Positions 9,201 to 17,409 of a DNA stretch of 35,873 bases are shown piece after piece. The translations under genes were made by a program, and so were the position numbers. Below the pieces are notes generated by a model that was given only the letters and a program-made list of their open reading frames with translations, was not told the origin of the DNA and ran no database searches. The stretch's first letter is position 1; every line of letters starts with the position of its first letter. Origin of the DNA: LGRD01 sp031415135 (lineage in GTDB: Bacteria; Pseudomonadota; Gammaproteobacteria; Burkholderiales; Burkholderiaceae_C); NCBI GenBank assembly GCA_031415135.1, contig JANORB010000256.1:1-35873 (forward strand), given 5' to 3'.

Positions 9201-11123
9201 CAGCGCTTCGGGCTCGATGTCGTCCGACAGCGTGGCCTGCAGTTCGAAGTCGTGCAGCGAGATGCTGTCGCTCGACGCCACGCCGTCGGCACCGGCGGGG
9301 CCGCCGATGCGGTGGTTGTGCTCGCCGAGCACGCGCACGCCCATGTGTTCGAGCATCGGCAGGCTGTCGGACAGCACCACCGCGGCGCCGAGCCGGTAGA
9401 CCTTGAAGCCCAGCGCGCCGGGCTCGGCGCCCAGCGGCCGGTACAGCGCCAGCGCCAACGCGGCGTCGGGCGACAGGTTGGCGATCTTCAGCACGTCGGG
9501 CACGGCCGCGCGGGCGCTCACGCGCTCGCGGTAGCCGAGCGGGAAGCCGCCGGCCCAGCGCTTGAACAACTCCAGCCCGCGGGCTTCGCCCTCGGCTTCG
9601 ATCAAGGCGTCGCGCAGCTCGTCGTCCCAGCGCCGCGCGGCGGCGGCCAGCTTGGCCTCGACCTCCTTGCGGTCGACCACCGGCACCTGGCCCGGCGTGG
9701 TGCGCACGGTGAAGTGGATGCGTGCCAGGATGGCGTCGCTGAGCTGCACGTCGAACTCGGCGCTGGTGCCGCTGAACGCCGCCACCAGGATGTGCTGGAA
9801 CTTGATGCGCAGGTCGGTCGAGTAGGCCTCGCGCGGCACGTAGACCAGGCACGACACGAAGCGGTCGAACGGGTCGCGGCAGACGAACAGGCGCAGGCGC
9901 TGGCGCTCGCCCAGGGCGAGGATGCCGAGCGCGGTTTCGAACAGGTCGTCGTCGGAAATCTGGAACAGGTCGTCGCGCGGGTAGGTTTCCAGGATGTGGT
10001 GCAGCGCCTTGGCCAGGTGGCCGCCCGGCGGCAGGCCGGCGCGGCTGGTGATGGCTTCGACCCGGCCGCGCAGCAGCGGCGTTTCCGACACCCGCGCGCT
10101 GTACGCGGTGGAGGTGAACAGGCCGATGAAGCGGTGTTCGCCGATCACTTCGCCGGCGGCGTTGTAGCGTTTGATGCCCACGTAGTCGGTGTAGCCGGGC
10201 CGGTGCACGGTGGCGCGGGTGTTGGCCTTGGTGACCAGCAACGGCGGCACGGGCGCGCGCGCCAATGCGCGGGCGTTTGCAGGCAGCGCCGAGAAGCTGG
10301 CCGAGAGTTTTTCTTGCGCCGTTTCGCGCAGCAGGCCCATGCCGCTGCCGGGCACCAGCCGCAGCGCGTCCTCGCCCTGGTCGCAGACGAGGTCGTGGCA
10401 GCGGTAGCCCAGCAGCGTCATGTGGTCCTCGGCCAGCCAGTGCAGGAACGCCAGGCTCTCCTTGATCTGGCTGGCGGGCAGCACGGCCGGCGCGGCTTGC
10501 AGCTCGGTGGTGGCCTGGCGCAGTTGCGCGGTCATCGGCTGCCAGTCTTCGACCGCCGCGCGCACGTCGGCCAGCACCCGCTCGATGCCCGCGGCGAGAT
10601 CGGCGCGCTGCGGCGCATCGACCAGGCGGTCGACCTCGATGTGCATCCACGATTCGCGCCGGCTGCCGGCTGCATCGGGCAGCTCGCCGCGCGGGCGAAT
10701 CGACAGCAGCTGGCCCTGGGCGTCGCGCTCCACGGCGTAGATCGGGTGCACGATCAGGTGCAGCGTGGGGCCCTGGCGGTTGATCTCCATCGTGGTGGTG
10801 TCGACCAGGAAGGGCATGTCGTCGTTGACGATGTCGATCACCGAATGGCGCGAGGCCCAGCCGTTCTCGGCCACCGCCGGGCTCAGCACCCGCACCAGCG
10901 TCTGGCCGGGCTGGCGCCGGGCGCCGAACTGCCAGTGCGACAACAGGGCGCCGAGCAGGTCTTCGGGCGTGCGCGCGGCCAGGTCCTCGGTGTCGAGGCG
11001 GCGGAAGTACTCGCGCCCGAAGGCCTCGATCAGCGGACGCTGGGACGCCTGGAGCCGGGCGGCGGCAAGGGCCAGCACGGCGTCGATCCGTTCACGCTGG
11101 AGCGCTTCATGAGGGGCTGTCAT
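6255..11123 (-). CDS. gdhB: NAD-dependent glutamate dehydrogenase, 180-kDa class
   Basis: This 1622-residue enzyme deaminates glutamate to 2-oxoglutarate and ammonia with NAD. Length and content match the large GDH class described in Streptomyces, Pseudomonas and Caulobacter. It has a long N-terminal regulatory region with ACT-like folds, a central catalytic core with the GSKGGFV glycine-rich segment (about residue 860) and VAADKGTATFSDHAN (about 930), a Rossmann NAD region with the VVAEGGNLGFTQ segment, and a helical C-terminal tail. The start at 11123 is supported by AAGGAG 9-10 bases upstream. No internal stops or frameshifts are seen. The class is usually catabolic and allosterically controlled by amino acids. 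It is divergent from the aromatic leader and DAHP synthase. Confidence 0.95.
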   Translation of the reverse strand: MTAPHEALQRERIDAVLALAAARLQASQRPLIEAFGREYFRRLDTEDLAARTPEDLLGALLSHWQFGARRQPGQTLVRVLSPAVAENGWASRHSVIDIVNDDMPFLVDTTTMEINRQGPTLHLIVHPIYAVERDAQGQLLSIRPRGELPDAAGSRRESWMHIEVDRLVDAPQRADLAAGIERVLADVRAAVEDWQPMTAQLRQATTELQAAPAVLPASQIKESLAFLHWLAEDHMTLLGYRCHDLVCDQGEDALRLVPGSGMGLLRETAQEKLSASFSALPANARALARAPVPPLLVTKANTRATVHRPGYTDYVGIKRYNAAGEVIGEHRFIGLFTSTAYSARVSETPLLRGRVEAITSRAGLPPGGHLAKALHHILETYPRDDLFQISDDDLFETALGILALGERQRLRLFVCRDPFDRFVSCLVYVPREAYSTDLRIKFQHILVAAFSGTSAEFDVQLSDAILARIHFTVRTTPGQVPVVDRKEVEAKLAAAARRWDDELRDALIEAEGEARGLELFKRWAGGFPLGYRERVSARAAVPDVLKIANLSPDAALALALYRPLGAEPGALGFKVYRLGAAVVLSDSLPMLEHMGVRVLGEHNHRIGGPAGADGVASSDSISLHDFELQATLSDDIEPEALARLFEDTFARVFHGEVENDDFNRLVLRAGLATEEIVVLRAYAKYLKQIGFALSQAAIEATLSAHPRIARMLVGLFKLRFDPKAHDAQGAAAQVNGIEKALEKVSNLQEDRVLRQLLALIQATLRTNFWRTGVGHTGAPGPRRSFLSFKLDSAKVPGLPEPRPLYEISVYSPRFEGIHLRGGKVARGGLRWSDRPEDFRTEVLGLVKAQMVKNTVIVPVGSKGGFVLKKAPPPGPTPADREAYLKEGVACYQDYLRALLDLTDNLVGGQPVAPPQVVRIDDNDPYLVVAADKGTATFSDHANAVSAEYGHWLGDAFASGGSVGYDHKAMGITARGAWESVKRHFRALGLDTQSSEFSVVGVGDMSGDVFGNGMLLSRHIRLLAAFDHRHIFIDPQPDTAASFAERERLFKLPRSSWMDYDHALISAGGGVWARSEKSIPISPQAQAALGIAVDKLTPTELLSAILKAPADLLYNGGIGTYVKAGTETHADVGDRANDALRINGAELRCKVVAEGGNLGFTQRGRIEAALLGNGGAGVRLNTDAIDNSAGVDTSDHEVNIKILLGLAIGDGEMTLKQRNTLLPKMTDDVAALVLRDNYFQTQALSIAGRQGVSLIDQQARFIRFLERAGQLNRGIEYLPTDDQIKERKARGAGLTSPEMAVLLAYSKMWLSDELMASDLPEDPWIGRALERYFPALLVEKFGAYIARHPLKREIIATHVLNSMVNRVGSTFVHRLSEATGATPALVVRAYLATREVFGYVPLWQRIEALDNQVSDAVQAEMINELGRLGTRATTWFLRSRRLAEPMEQVVKRFAPAVVALRARLASEGPTSPRALAWTEAGVPAPVVQDVLCAEGLFAALDIAEIADATQRPLEEVSDVHAGLGQRLGLASLRRQIETLAADNYWQTLAKVALGDDLAGLQRSIAHAVVSHGQGAAAEMLAAWEQRNQMALDRAQRMLAELADAKGVDLAMVSVALRELRNLA

Positions 11124-11246
11124 CGCTGGTTCTCCTTGTTATGACCAAGACGCGCATGCGCCGGCCGCGAGCTGCGCGCCGCCGCTGCGCCGGACAGCTT
11201 ACGCCGCCGAACGCGACAGCGGGCTGCGCCCGGCGCCCGGGCCCTG

Positions 11247-11255
11247 TGCTACATT
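11247..11255 (+). promoter_or_regulatory. Candidate extended -10 promoter for the leader-DAHP synthase transcript
   Basis: TGCTACATT at 11247-11255 fits an extended -10 element (TG, one base, then TACATT against consensus TATAAT). No good -35 hexamer lies 16-18 bases upstream, where the sequence is all G and C, as expected of an extended -10 promoter. Initiation would fall around 11261-11263, at or beside the ATG of the leader ORF. This is an inference from motif and position. Confidence 0.45.
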
Positions 11256-11262
11256 GCGCGCC

Positions 11263-11337
11263 ATGTTCTCTCGTGCGTTCCTTTTTGCGTACTTCTGGTT
11301 CTCGCACCGCTCGGCGGCCGGAGAGACAAGCGCGTAG
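11263..11337 (+). CDS. Aromatic-rich leader peptide of the DAHP synthase attenuator
   Basis: This 24-codon ORF (ATG 11263, TAG 11335-11337) has Phe at residues 2, 6, 8, 11 and 13, Tyr at 10 and Trp at 12. Residues 7-13 read LFAYFWF. Seven aromatic codons in the first 13 is far above chance. The ORF lies 30 bases upstream of a strong intrinsic terminator, which in turn precedes a DAHP synthase, the first enzyme of aromatic amino acid synthesis. The layout matches ribosome-stalling attenuators such as the phe and trp leaders of enterobacteria. I see no Shine-Dalgarno sequence before the ATG. With the -10 element placed just upstream, the message may be leaderless, as I recall for the trp leader of Sinorhizobium. 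Confidence 0.78.
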   Translation: MFSRAFLFAYFWFSHRSAAGETSA

Positions 11338-11375
11338 GCACACATCAAGCGCACAAGTTCTTCGACAAACCGCCG
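11312..11375 (+). promoter_or_regulatory. Candidate antiterminator pairing of the attenuator
   Basis: CGGCGG at 11312-11317, inside the leader ORF just after the aromatic codons, can pair with CCGCCG at 11370-11375, which is the left arm of the terminator. A ribosome stalled at codons 8-13 (11284-11301) would leave 11312-11317 free to pair and so break the terminator. A ribosome reaching the stop at 11335 would cover it and let the terminator form. The pairing is seen in sequence; the mechanism is inferred. Confidence 0.5.
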
Positions 11376-11399
11376 GGCACCCCCCCGGCGGTTTTTTTT
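11367..11399 (+). terminator. Rho-independent terminator acting as attenuator upstream of DAHP synthase
   Basis: There is a perfect 11-bp stem of AAACCGCCGGG (11367-11377) with CCCGGCGGTTT (11384-11394). The loop is the six bases CACCCC, and an unbroken run of eight T at 11392-11399 follows on the plus strand. It sits between the leader peptide stop (11337) and the DAHP synthase start (11443), so it can only serve as a conditional terminator for that gene. Confidence 0.9.
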
Positions 11400-11442
11400 G
11401 TCCTGTGCACAGCCATCACAAACCCGACAGGAGTTGACCGCC

Positions 11443-12579
<1,137 letters not shown>

Positions 12580-12596
12580 ATTGCCAACGTCGACTG

Positions 12597-12632
12597 GAAA
12601 TTCGTGCCACCGCCGAAATTCAAGCCACGGCG
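12597..12632 (+). repeat. Imperfect 18-base tandem duplication
   Basis: Two adjacent 18-base units begin with GAAATTC (12597 and 12615) and continue with GCCAC-GC, differing at about three positions. They lie in the 142-base gap between two convergent genes. No function is evident. Confidence 0.5.
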
Positions 12633-12682
12633 CGGGCGAGCTTGAAACCCGTGCGCGTCCTTCGAACCCAACTTTCAGCCGC

Positions 12683-12714
12683 GCACGCGACAGCCCTGGC
12701 GGGCGGTCGCGTGC
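12683..12714. terminator. Inverted repeat between convergent genes, possible bidirectional terminator
   Basis: GCACGCGAC (12683-12691) and GTCGCGTGC (12706-12714) form a perfect 9-bp stem around a 14-base loop. It lies between the aroG stop and the stop of the convergent adenosyltransferase gene. No T tract follows on either strand, so efficient intrinsic termination is uncertain. Confidence 0.35.
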
Positions 12715-12721
12715 CCCGCCT

Positions 12722-13297
12722 TCAGGTCGGGTCGCGCGCCAGCCGTTCGCTCTTCCAGTAGACGTCGTCGCCGCCCAGCCCGTCGAGGTTGGCGCGGTTG
12801 AGAACCCGGGCCAGCACGAACAGCAGGTCGCTCAGGCGATTCAGGTACTGGCGTGGCTCGGGCCGCACCGTTTCATGGTGGGCCAGTGCGACCACCGCGC
12901 GTTCGGCGCGCCGCGCCACGGTGCGGCCGACATGCGCCAGCGCGGCACTGCGGGTGCCCGCGGGCAGAATGAATTCCTTCAGGCGCGGCAACACCGCGTT
13001 GTGGTGGGCCAGCGCTTCGTCGAGCCGCAGCACCGCGTCCATCTTGAGCAACTCGTAGCCGGGGATCGACAACTCGCCGCCCAGGTTGAACAGCTCATGC
13101 TGGATCACGACCAGCAATTCGCGCACCTCGGCCGGCAAGGGTTCGGCGAGCAGCACACCCAGGCTGGAGTTGAGCTCGTCGACATCGCCCATGGCGATCA
13201 CGCGCAGATGGTCCTTGGGGACGCGGCTGCCGTCACCCAGGCCGGTGCTGCCGTCGTCACCGGTGCGGGTCGCGATTTGTGTGAGTCGATTGGCCAT
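12722..13297 (-). CDS. pduO: Cob(I)alamin adenosyltransferase, PduO type
   Basis: This 191-residue ATP:cob(I)alamin adenosyltransferase makes adenosylcobalamin from corrinoid and ATP. The N-terminal ATP-binding stretch TRTGDDGSTGLGDGSRVPK, the DELNS motif and the later RAERA and YLNRLSDLLFVLAR segments are diagnostic of the PduO/MMAB fold. I use the ATG at 13297, which gives the usual family N-terminus. A second in-frame ATG at 13306 lies closer to the only good Shine-Dalgarno sequence (AGGAGG, complement of 13320-13325, 13 bases away) and may be the true start. The gene is divergent from the FAD oxidase with a gap of about 70 bases. No B12-dependent enzyme is in the window. Confidence 0.92.
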   Translation of the reverse strand: MANRLTQIATRTGDDGSTGLGDGSRVPKDHLRVIAMGDVDELNSSLGVLLAEPLPAEVRELLVVIQHELFNLGGELSIPGYELLKMDAVLRLDEALAHHNAVLPRLKEFILPAGTRSAALAHVGRTVARRAERAVVALAHHETVRPEPRQYLNRLSDLLFVLARVLNRANLDGLGGDDVYWKSERLARDPT

Positions 13298-13371
13298 GGC
13301 GCGCATGGTAGCCCGACAGCCTCCTAGAATGCACTTGAGGGCGTGTTGCCCGGCCTGCAGGGAGTTCCACG

Positions 13372-14793
13372 ATGAACGCACCGATCCCCGTCCACGTCCT
13401 TCCCACCTTTGACCCGCGACCGGTGCCTGCGGCCATGCTGGAGGCGTTGAAGGAACACTTCGGTTCGCGCTGTTCCACGGCGTTGGCGGTGCGTGAGCAG
13501 CACGGCCGCGACGAGTCGCCGTTCGATGTGCCGCCGCCCGAGGTGGTGGTGTTCGCCGAATCCACCGAAGACGTGGCGTTCGTCGTGCGGCTGGCCGACC
13601 AGCATGCCGTGCCGGTGATCCCGTTCGGCGTCGGCTCGTCGCTCGAAGGCCACCTGCTGGCGGTGCAAGGCGGCGTCAGCATCGACCTGGCGCGCATGAA
13701 CAACATCCTGCGCGTCAATGCCGAAGACCTGACGGTGACGGTGCAGGCCGGTGTCACCCGCAACCAGCTCAACCGCGAGATCAGGGACCAGGGCCTGTTT
13801 TTCCCGATCGACCCGGGCGCCGACGCGTCGCTGGGCGGCATGTCGGCCACGCGCGCCAGCGGGACCAACGCGGTGCGCTACGGCACGATGCGCGACAACG
13901 TGCTGGCGCTGACGGTCGTCACCGCGCAGGGCGAGGTCATCCACACCGGCACGCGGGCGCGCAAGTCCAGCGCCGGCTACGACCTGACGCGGCTGTTCGT
14001 CGGCAGCGAAGGCACCTTGGGCGTGATGACCGAGATCACCCTCAAGCTGTATCCGCTGCCCGAGGCGGTGTCGGCGGCGGTGTGCCACTTCCCCGATGTC
14101 GGCGCGGCGGTCAACACCACGATCCAGGTCATCCAGATGGGCGTGCCGATTGCGCGCTGCGAGCTGCTCGATGCGAACGCGGTGCGGGCGGTGAATGCGC
14201 ACGACAAGCTCAGCCTGACCGAGCGGCCGATGCTGTTGATGGAGTTCCACGGCAGCGCGGCCAGCGTGCAGGAACAGGCGGCCACCGTGCAGGAGATCGC
14301 CAGCGAGTTCGGCGGCGAGGATTTTCAATGGGCCACCACGCCCGAAGAGCGCACCCGGCTGTGGACCGCGCGCCACCATGCCTACTTTGCCGGGCTGCAG
14401 ATGAAGCCCGGCTGCCGCACGGTGACCACCGACACCTGCGTGCCGATCTCGCGCCTGGCCGAGTGCGTGACGCTGGCGCTGGCCGAGGCCGAACAGGCCG
14501 GCATCGCGCACTACCTGGTGGGCCATGTGGGCGACGGCAACTTCCACATCGCCTACCTGATCGACCCGGCCATTGCGGCCGAGCGCGAGACCGCCGAGCG
14601 CCTGAACCACACGCTGGTGCAGCGCGCGCTGGGCATGCAGGGCACCTGCACCGGTGAGCACGGCATCGGCCTGCACAAGCAGGGTTTCCTGATCGACGAG
14701 GCCGGCGCCGGCGCGGTGGCGATGATGCGCACGCTCAAGCGCGCGCTGGACCCGAAGAACATCATGAACCCAGGGAAGATCTTTGCGCTGTAG
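13372..14793 (+). CDS. FAD-linked oxidase, D-lactate dehydrogenase/glycolate oxidase GlcD-like
   Basis: This 473-residue flavoprotein has an N-terminal FAD-binding PCMH domain with PFGVGSSLEGH at residues 84-94 and the HPGADASLGGM-type loop (here DPGADASLGGM). A C-terminal FAD-oxidase domain carries the VGHVGDGNFH metal/substrate motif near residue 383 and CTGEHGIGLHK near 425. These are typical of cytochrome-linked D-lactate dehydrogenases and GlcD-type 2-hydroxyacid oxidases, which pass electrons to the respiratory chain. ATG 13372 is preceded by AGGGAG. The exact 2-hydroxyacid is not resolvable. No GlcE or GlcF partners are present, which favours a single-subunit D-lactate dehydrogenase. 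The next gene on this strand is heme oxygenase, 36 bases on. Confidence 0.88.
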   Translation: MNAPIPVHVLPTFDPRPVPAAMLEALKEHFGSRCSTALAVREQHGRDESPFDVPPPEVVVFAESTEDVAFVVRLADQHAVPVIPFGVGSSLEGHLLAVQGGVSIDLARMNNILRVNAEDLTVTVQAGVTRNQLNREIRDQGLFFPIDPGADASLGGMSATRASGTNAVRYGTMRDNVLALTVVTAQGEVIHTGTRARKSSAGYDLTRLFVGSEGTLGVMTEITLKLYPLPEAVSAAVCHFPDVGAAVNTTIQVIQMGVPIARCELLDANAVRAVNAHDKLSLTERPMLLMEFHGSAASVQEQAATVQEIASEFGGEDFQWATTPEERTRLWTARHHAYFAGLQMKPGCRTVTTDTCVPISRLAECVTLALAEAEQAGIAHYLVGHVGDGNFHIAYLIDPAIAAERETAERLNHTLVQRALGMQGTCTGEHGIGLHKQGFLIDEAGAGAVAMMRTLKRALDPKNIMNPGKIFAL

Positions 14794-14829
14794 CCCGCTC
14801 GATCGTGCGGCCAGGGCGGGGGCCACGCG

Positions 14830-15516
14830 GTGCGCCTGAACCTGGCCGAAGACCTGAAAGCGCAAACCCGCGCGCTGCACACGGAACTGGAGCGCAGCGC
14901 GCTGATGGTGTCGCTGCTGCGCGGCGAGATGAAGTGCGCGCCCTACTGCGCGTTGTTGCGCAACCTCCACGCCATCTACGAGGCACTGGAACTTGCGCTG
15001 CAAACGCAGGCGGGACAGCGCGGCGTTTCAGCGGTGTACTTTCCGGCCTTGTTTCGGCGCCAGGCGCTGGCGGATGATTTGCGCGTGCTTCACGGCCCGG
15101 GCTGGCAGGGCGACATCCCGCTGCGGCGAGCGGCGCTCGACTACGCCATTCACCTGAACCGGCTGGCCGCGAACCGCCCGATCCACCTGGTGGCGCATGC
15201 GTATGTGCGCTATCTCGGCGACTTGAGCGGCGGCCAGATACTCAGCCGCATCGTGGCCAGCAGCCTGGGCCTGGCCGATCTGCGTGGCACACGCTTTTAC
15301 GACTTTGGCGGCCCGGCCGATGTCGCTGCGCGCGTGGGCGAATTTCGTGCCGGCCTGGCGCGTGTGGTCGACAGCGACAGCGACACCGATGCCGCCGCCG
15401 AGGCGGCGGCCATCGTGGCCGAGGCGATTCTGGCCTTCCAGATGCACCAACGGCTGTTCAGCGAACTGACCGAGGCACCCGGGCTGCACACGCCGGACCT
15501 CAGCGCGGCGCGTTGA
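14830..15516 (+). CDS. Heme oxygenase (biliverdin-producing), BphO/HmuO-like
   Basis: This 228-residue protein starts with GTG 14830, preceded by a G-rich tract. It oxidatively opens heme to biliverdin, iron and CO. The proximal heme ligand is His17 in RALHTELE, and the distal helix glycine signature YLGDLSGGQ spans residues 128-136. Both are intact, and the reading frame is uninterrupted. Its last 17 bases overlap the 3' end of the convergent bacteriophytochrome gene. Biliverdin is the chromophore of bacteriophytochromes, and heme oxygenase genes often sit beside bphP, so chromophore supply was the likely original role. Since that bphP appears broken, the enzyme may now serve iron release or another photoreceptor. 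The coding frame follows the FAD oxidase and may be co-transcribed with it. Confidence 0.9.
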   Translation: MRLNLAEDLKAQTRALHTELERSALMVSLLRGEMKCAPYCALLRNLHAIYEALELALQTQAGQRGVSAVYFPALFRRQALADDLRVLHGPGWQGDIPLRRAALDYAIHLNRLAANRPIHLVAHAYVRYLGDLSGGQILSRIVASSLGLADLRGTRFYDFGGPADVAARVGEFRAGLARVVDSDSDTDAAAEAAAIVAEAILAFQMHQRLFSELTEAPGLHTPDLSAAR

Positions 15517-17409
15517 AGGTGCGAACCCGCTCGTTGAGCGCCGCGGCACGCCTGGTGGACGCTTCGAGTTCTTCGAGCAAAGTCGCCACCACCAGGGTGG
15601 CGCCACCATCGGCGATGTCCATCGCCGCCAGGCTGGCGTTGGCGAGGATGGCGCTGATCAGATCGTCGGGCGCCTGCCTGCCGCGCGCTTGCGCATTGGC
15701 GATCAATTGATCGCGGCTCGCTTCTGACAACGACTGCTCCAACTGGCGGCGCGCGGCTGCTGCGCGTTGGCTTTCGGTCGGGTCTTCCAGGATCAGGAAG
15801 AAGCCCATCGCCGACCCATCACGCGAAGGAACAAGCTCCGCGCGCACGGTCACCGGCAGGTGCGCGCCGGCGTCCAGCGCCAGCGCGAGTTCGCCGCGCC
15901 GGGGCTGCGCTCCCGCGCCAGCGCCATGAGCCGGCGGCGCGCCTGCGCGGGTTCGGTGAACAGTTCGGCGAGCTCGCCAAGTTCGGGCCGGCCCTGCGGG
16001 GTGCGGCGGGCCAGGGTGTAGAAGGCGTCGTTGGCGAACAGCGCGCGCTGGTTCGCGTCGGCAATCACCACCGGCTGCCGGGAGGTGGCCACCGCGCCGC
16101 GAATCTGCGTCAGCTGATGCTCGGCGATCAGCAGCCGCACGGCGTTGATCTGGACCACGATGTCGGTCAGCGACGCACCGAACGCGCGCGCCAGCGAGAC
16201 TTCGCTGCTGGACCAGGGCAGCGCGGTGCCGCGCACAATTTCCGACCACGCTGCGAACGACCGGCGTGGCGACAGCTCCAGCGGGTCGTTGCCGACGACG
16301 GGCTTGGTCGGGTCACCGCCCCAGGTGACGCTGAGCAGTTGCTCCTTGCGGAACCACATCAGGTATCCCGGACGTGACGCCGACAGCTTGACCGCGAGCA
16401 CGCCGCTGGCGGTGGGCGTGAGGGATTGCAGCGCCAGGTTGGCGCGTGCCACCGACGAGCAACTGAACAGCCCGTCGAATTCATGCGCATCGATCCATTG
16501 CATCAGCGCGCGCAATTCCGGCGTGGAAGGAGCCTCGCCGGAGGTCAGCACCTCGCCGTCGTAGAACAGCGCCGCCGCGGTGGCGTCGAGCGGCTGCAGC
16601 AGGGTGCGGGGGTTTCGAAACAGGGCCAGCCGCCAGTCGCCTTCGGTGGACGTGGCCTCGATCAGCCGCTGCTCCAGCCGGCGCACCTGAATCGCCACTT
16701 GCGCGTGGGTGTAGTTTTCGATCGCCGCGATGCGCGTGGCCACCACTTCGGCCAGCAGGTCGCACGCGGCGCGCACGGCAAGGCGCAGGTTGCGCGGCGT
16801 GTAGTGGTGGCAGGCGATCAGCCCCCAGAGCTTCCCCTCGCGCACCAGCGACATGCTGCGCAGGTGGCACATGGACATGTCCAGATCCTGGCCCGAACCG
16901 GGCGCCAGGCGCGGCACCCGCAGGGCGGCTTCGCTGTGCAGGTCGACCAGCACGCGCAGCCGGTTGCGCAGGTACAGCGCGCGCGCCTCGGCGATGATCT
17001 TGCCGTGCCCATCGGGGTCGAACTTGTAGACCATGACACGGTCGTAGCCGATCATGTCGCGCAGGCAGCGGACGACGGCGTCGGCGAGGATGCCGATCGT
17101 CGAACTGGTGCTCAAGCGCTCGACCGCGCTGCCCAGCATCTCGATCAACCGGGCGCTGTCGACGTCGACCGTCTCGACCGTGAAGCGAGCGGCCTCGGCG
17201 GGTTCGAGTTCGGCCACCCGTTGGTTGAGCAACTCCAGTGCCGAGGCGCTGAGCAAGGCCTGGGCATTGGCGCTGATCTGCACGATGCGCAGTTGCGGCT
17301 CACGCAGCGCGAGCAACAAGCCGTAAGGCTGCACCGAGCCCGCGAGGTGAATCAGCTCACGTTCGCAGTGGGTGAGATCGGCCTGGCCGAAGGCGGGGCC
17401 GGAACTCAT
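15500..17409 (-). pseudogene. bphP: Bacteriophytochrome of the BphP1 (PpsR-partner) type, frameshifted and internally deleted
   Basis: The ATG at 17409 overlaps the ppsR stop by ATGA. The product has the biliverdin-attachment Cys15 in HCERELIHLAGSVQPYG, then PAS, GAF (GYDRVMVYKF, LWGLIACHH), PHY with SPRRSF near residue 378, a further PAS, and a helical tail without histidine kinase. This is the layout of Rhodopseudomonas/Bradyrhizobium BphP1, which antagonises PpsR2. The frame breaks near 15893-15905: one frame ends in unrelated residues and the GELALALDAG continuation is one base out (net one base missing). Compared with the family from memory, three in-frame segments are absent: about 50 residues of the first PAS (junction near 17220), about 22 of GAF including the DIP motif (near 16981) and about 19 of GAF including the SPxHxxYLRNMG His (near 16850). 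Loss of function is likely. Confidence 0.85.

Noticed and set aside
5976..11144. Very long open frames on the plus strand opposite the glutamate dehydrogenase (700-780 codons each)
   Set aside because: They mirror the third-position GC bias of the minus-strand gene, have low-complexity Arg/Gln/His/Ala composition and no recognisable domain.
11141..11437. 98-codon plus-strand open frame spanning the leader and terminator
   Set aside because: It reads through the attenuator hairpin in another frame, has no Shine-Dalgarno sequence and has random composition; the 24-codon aromatic ORF explains the region better.
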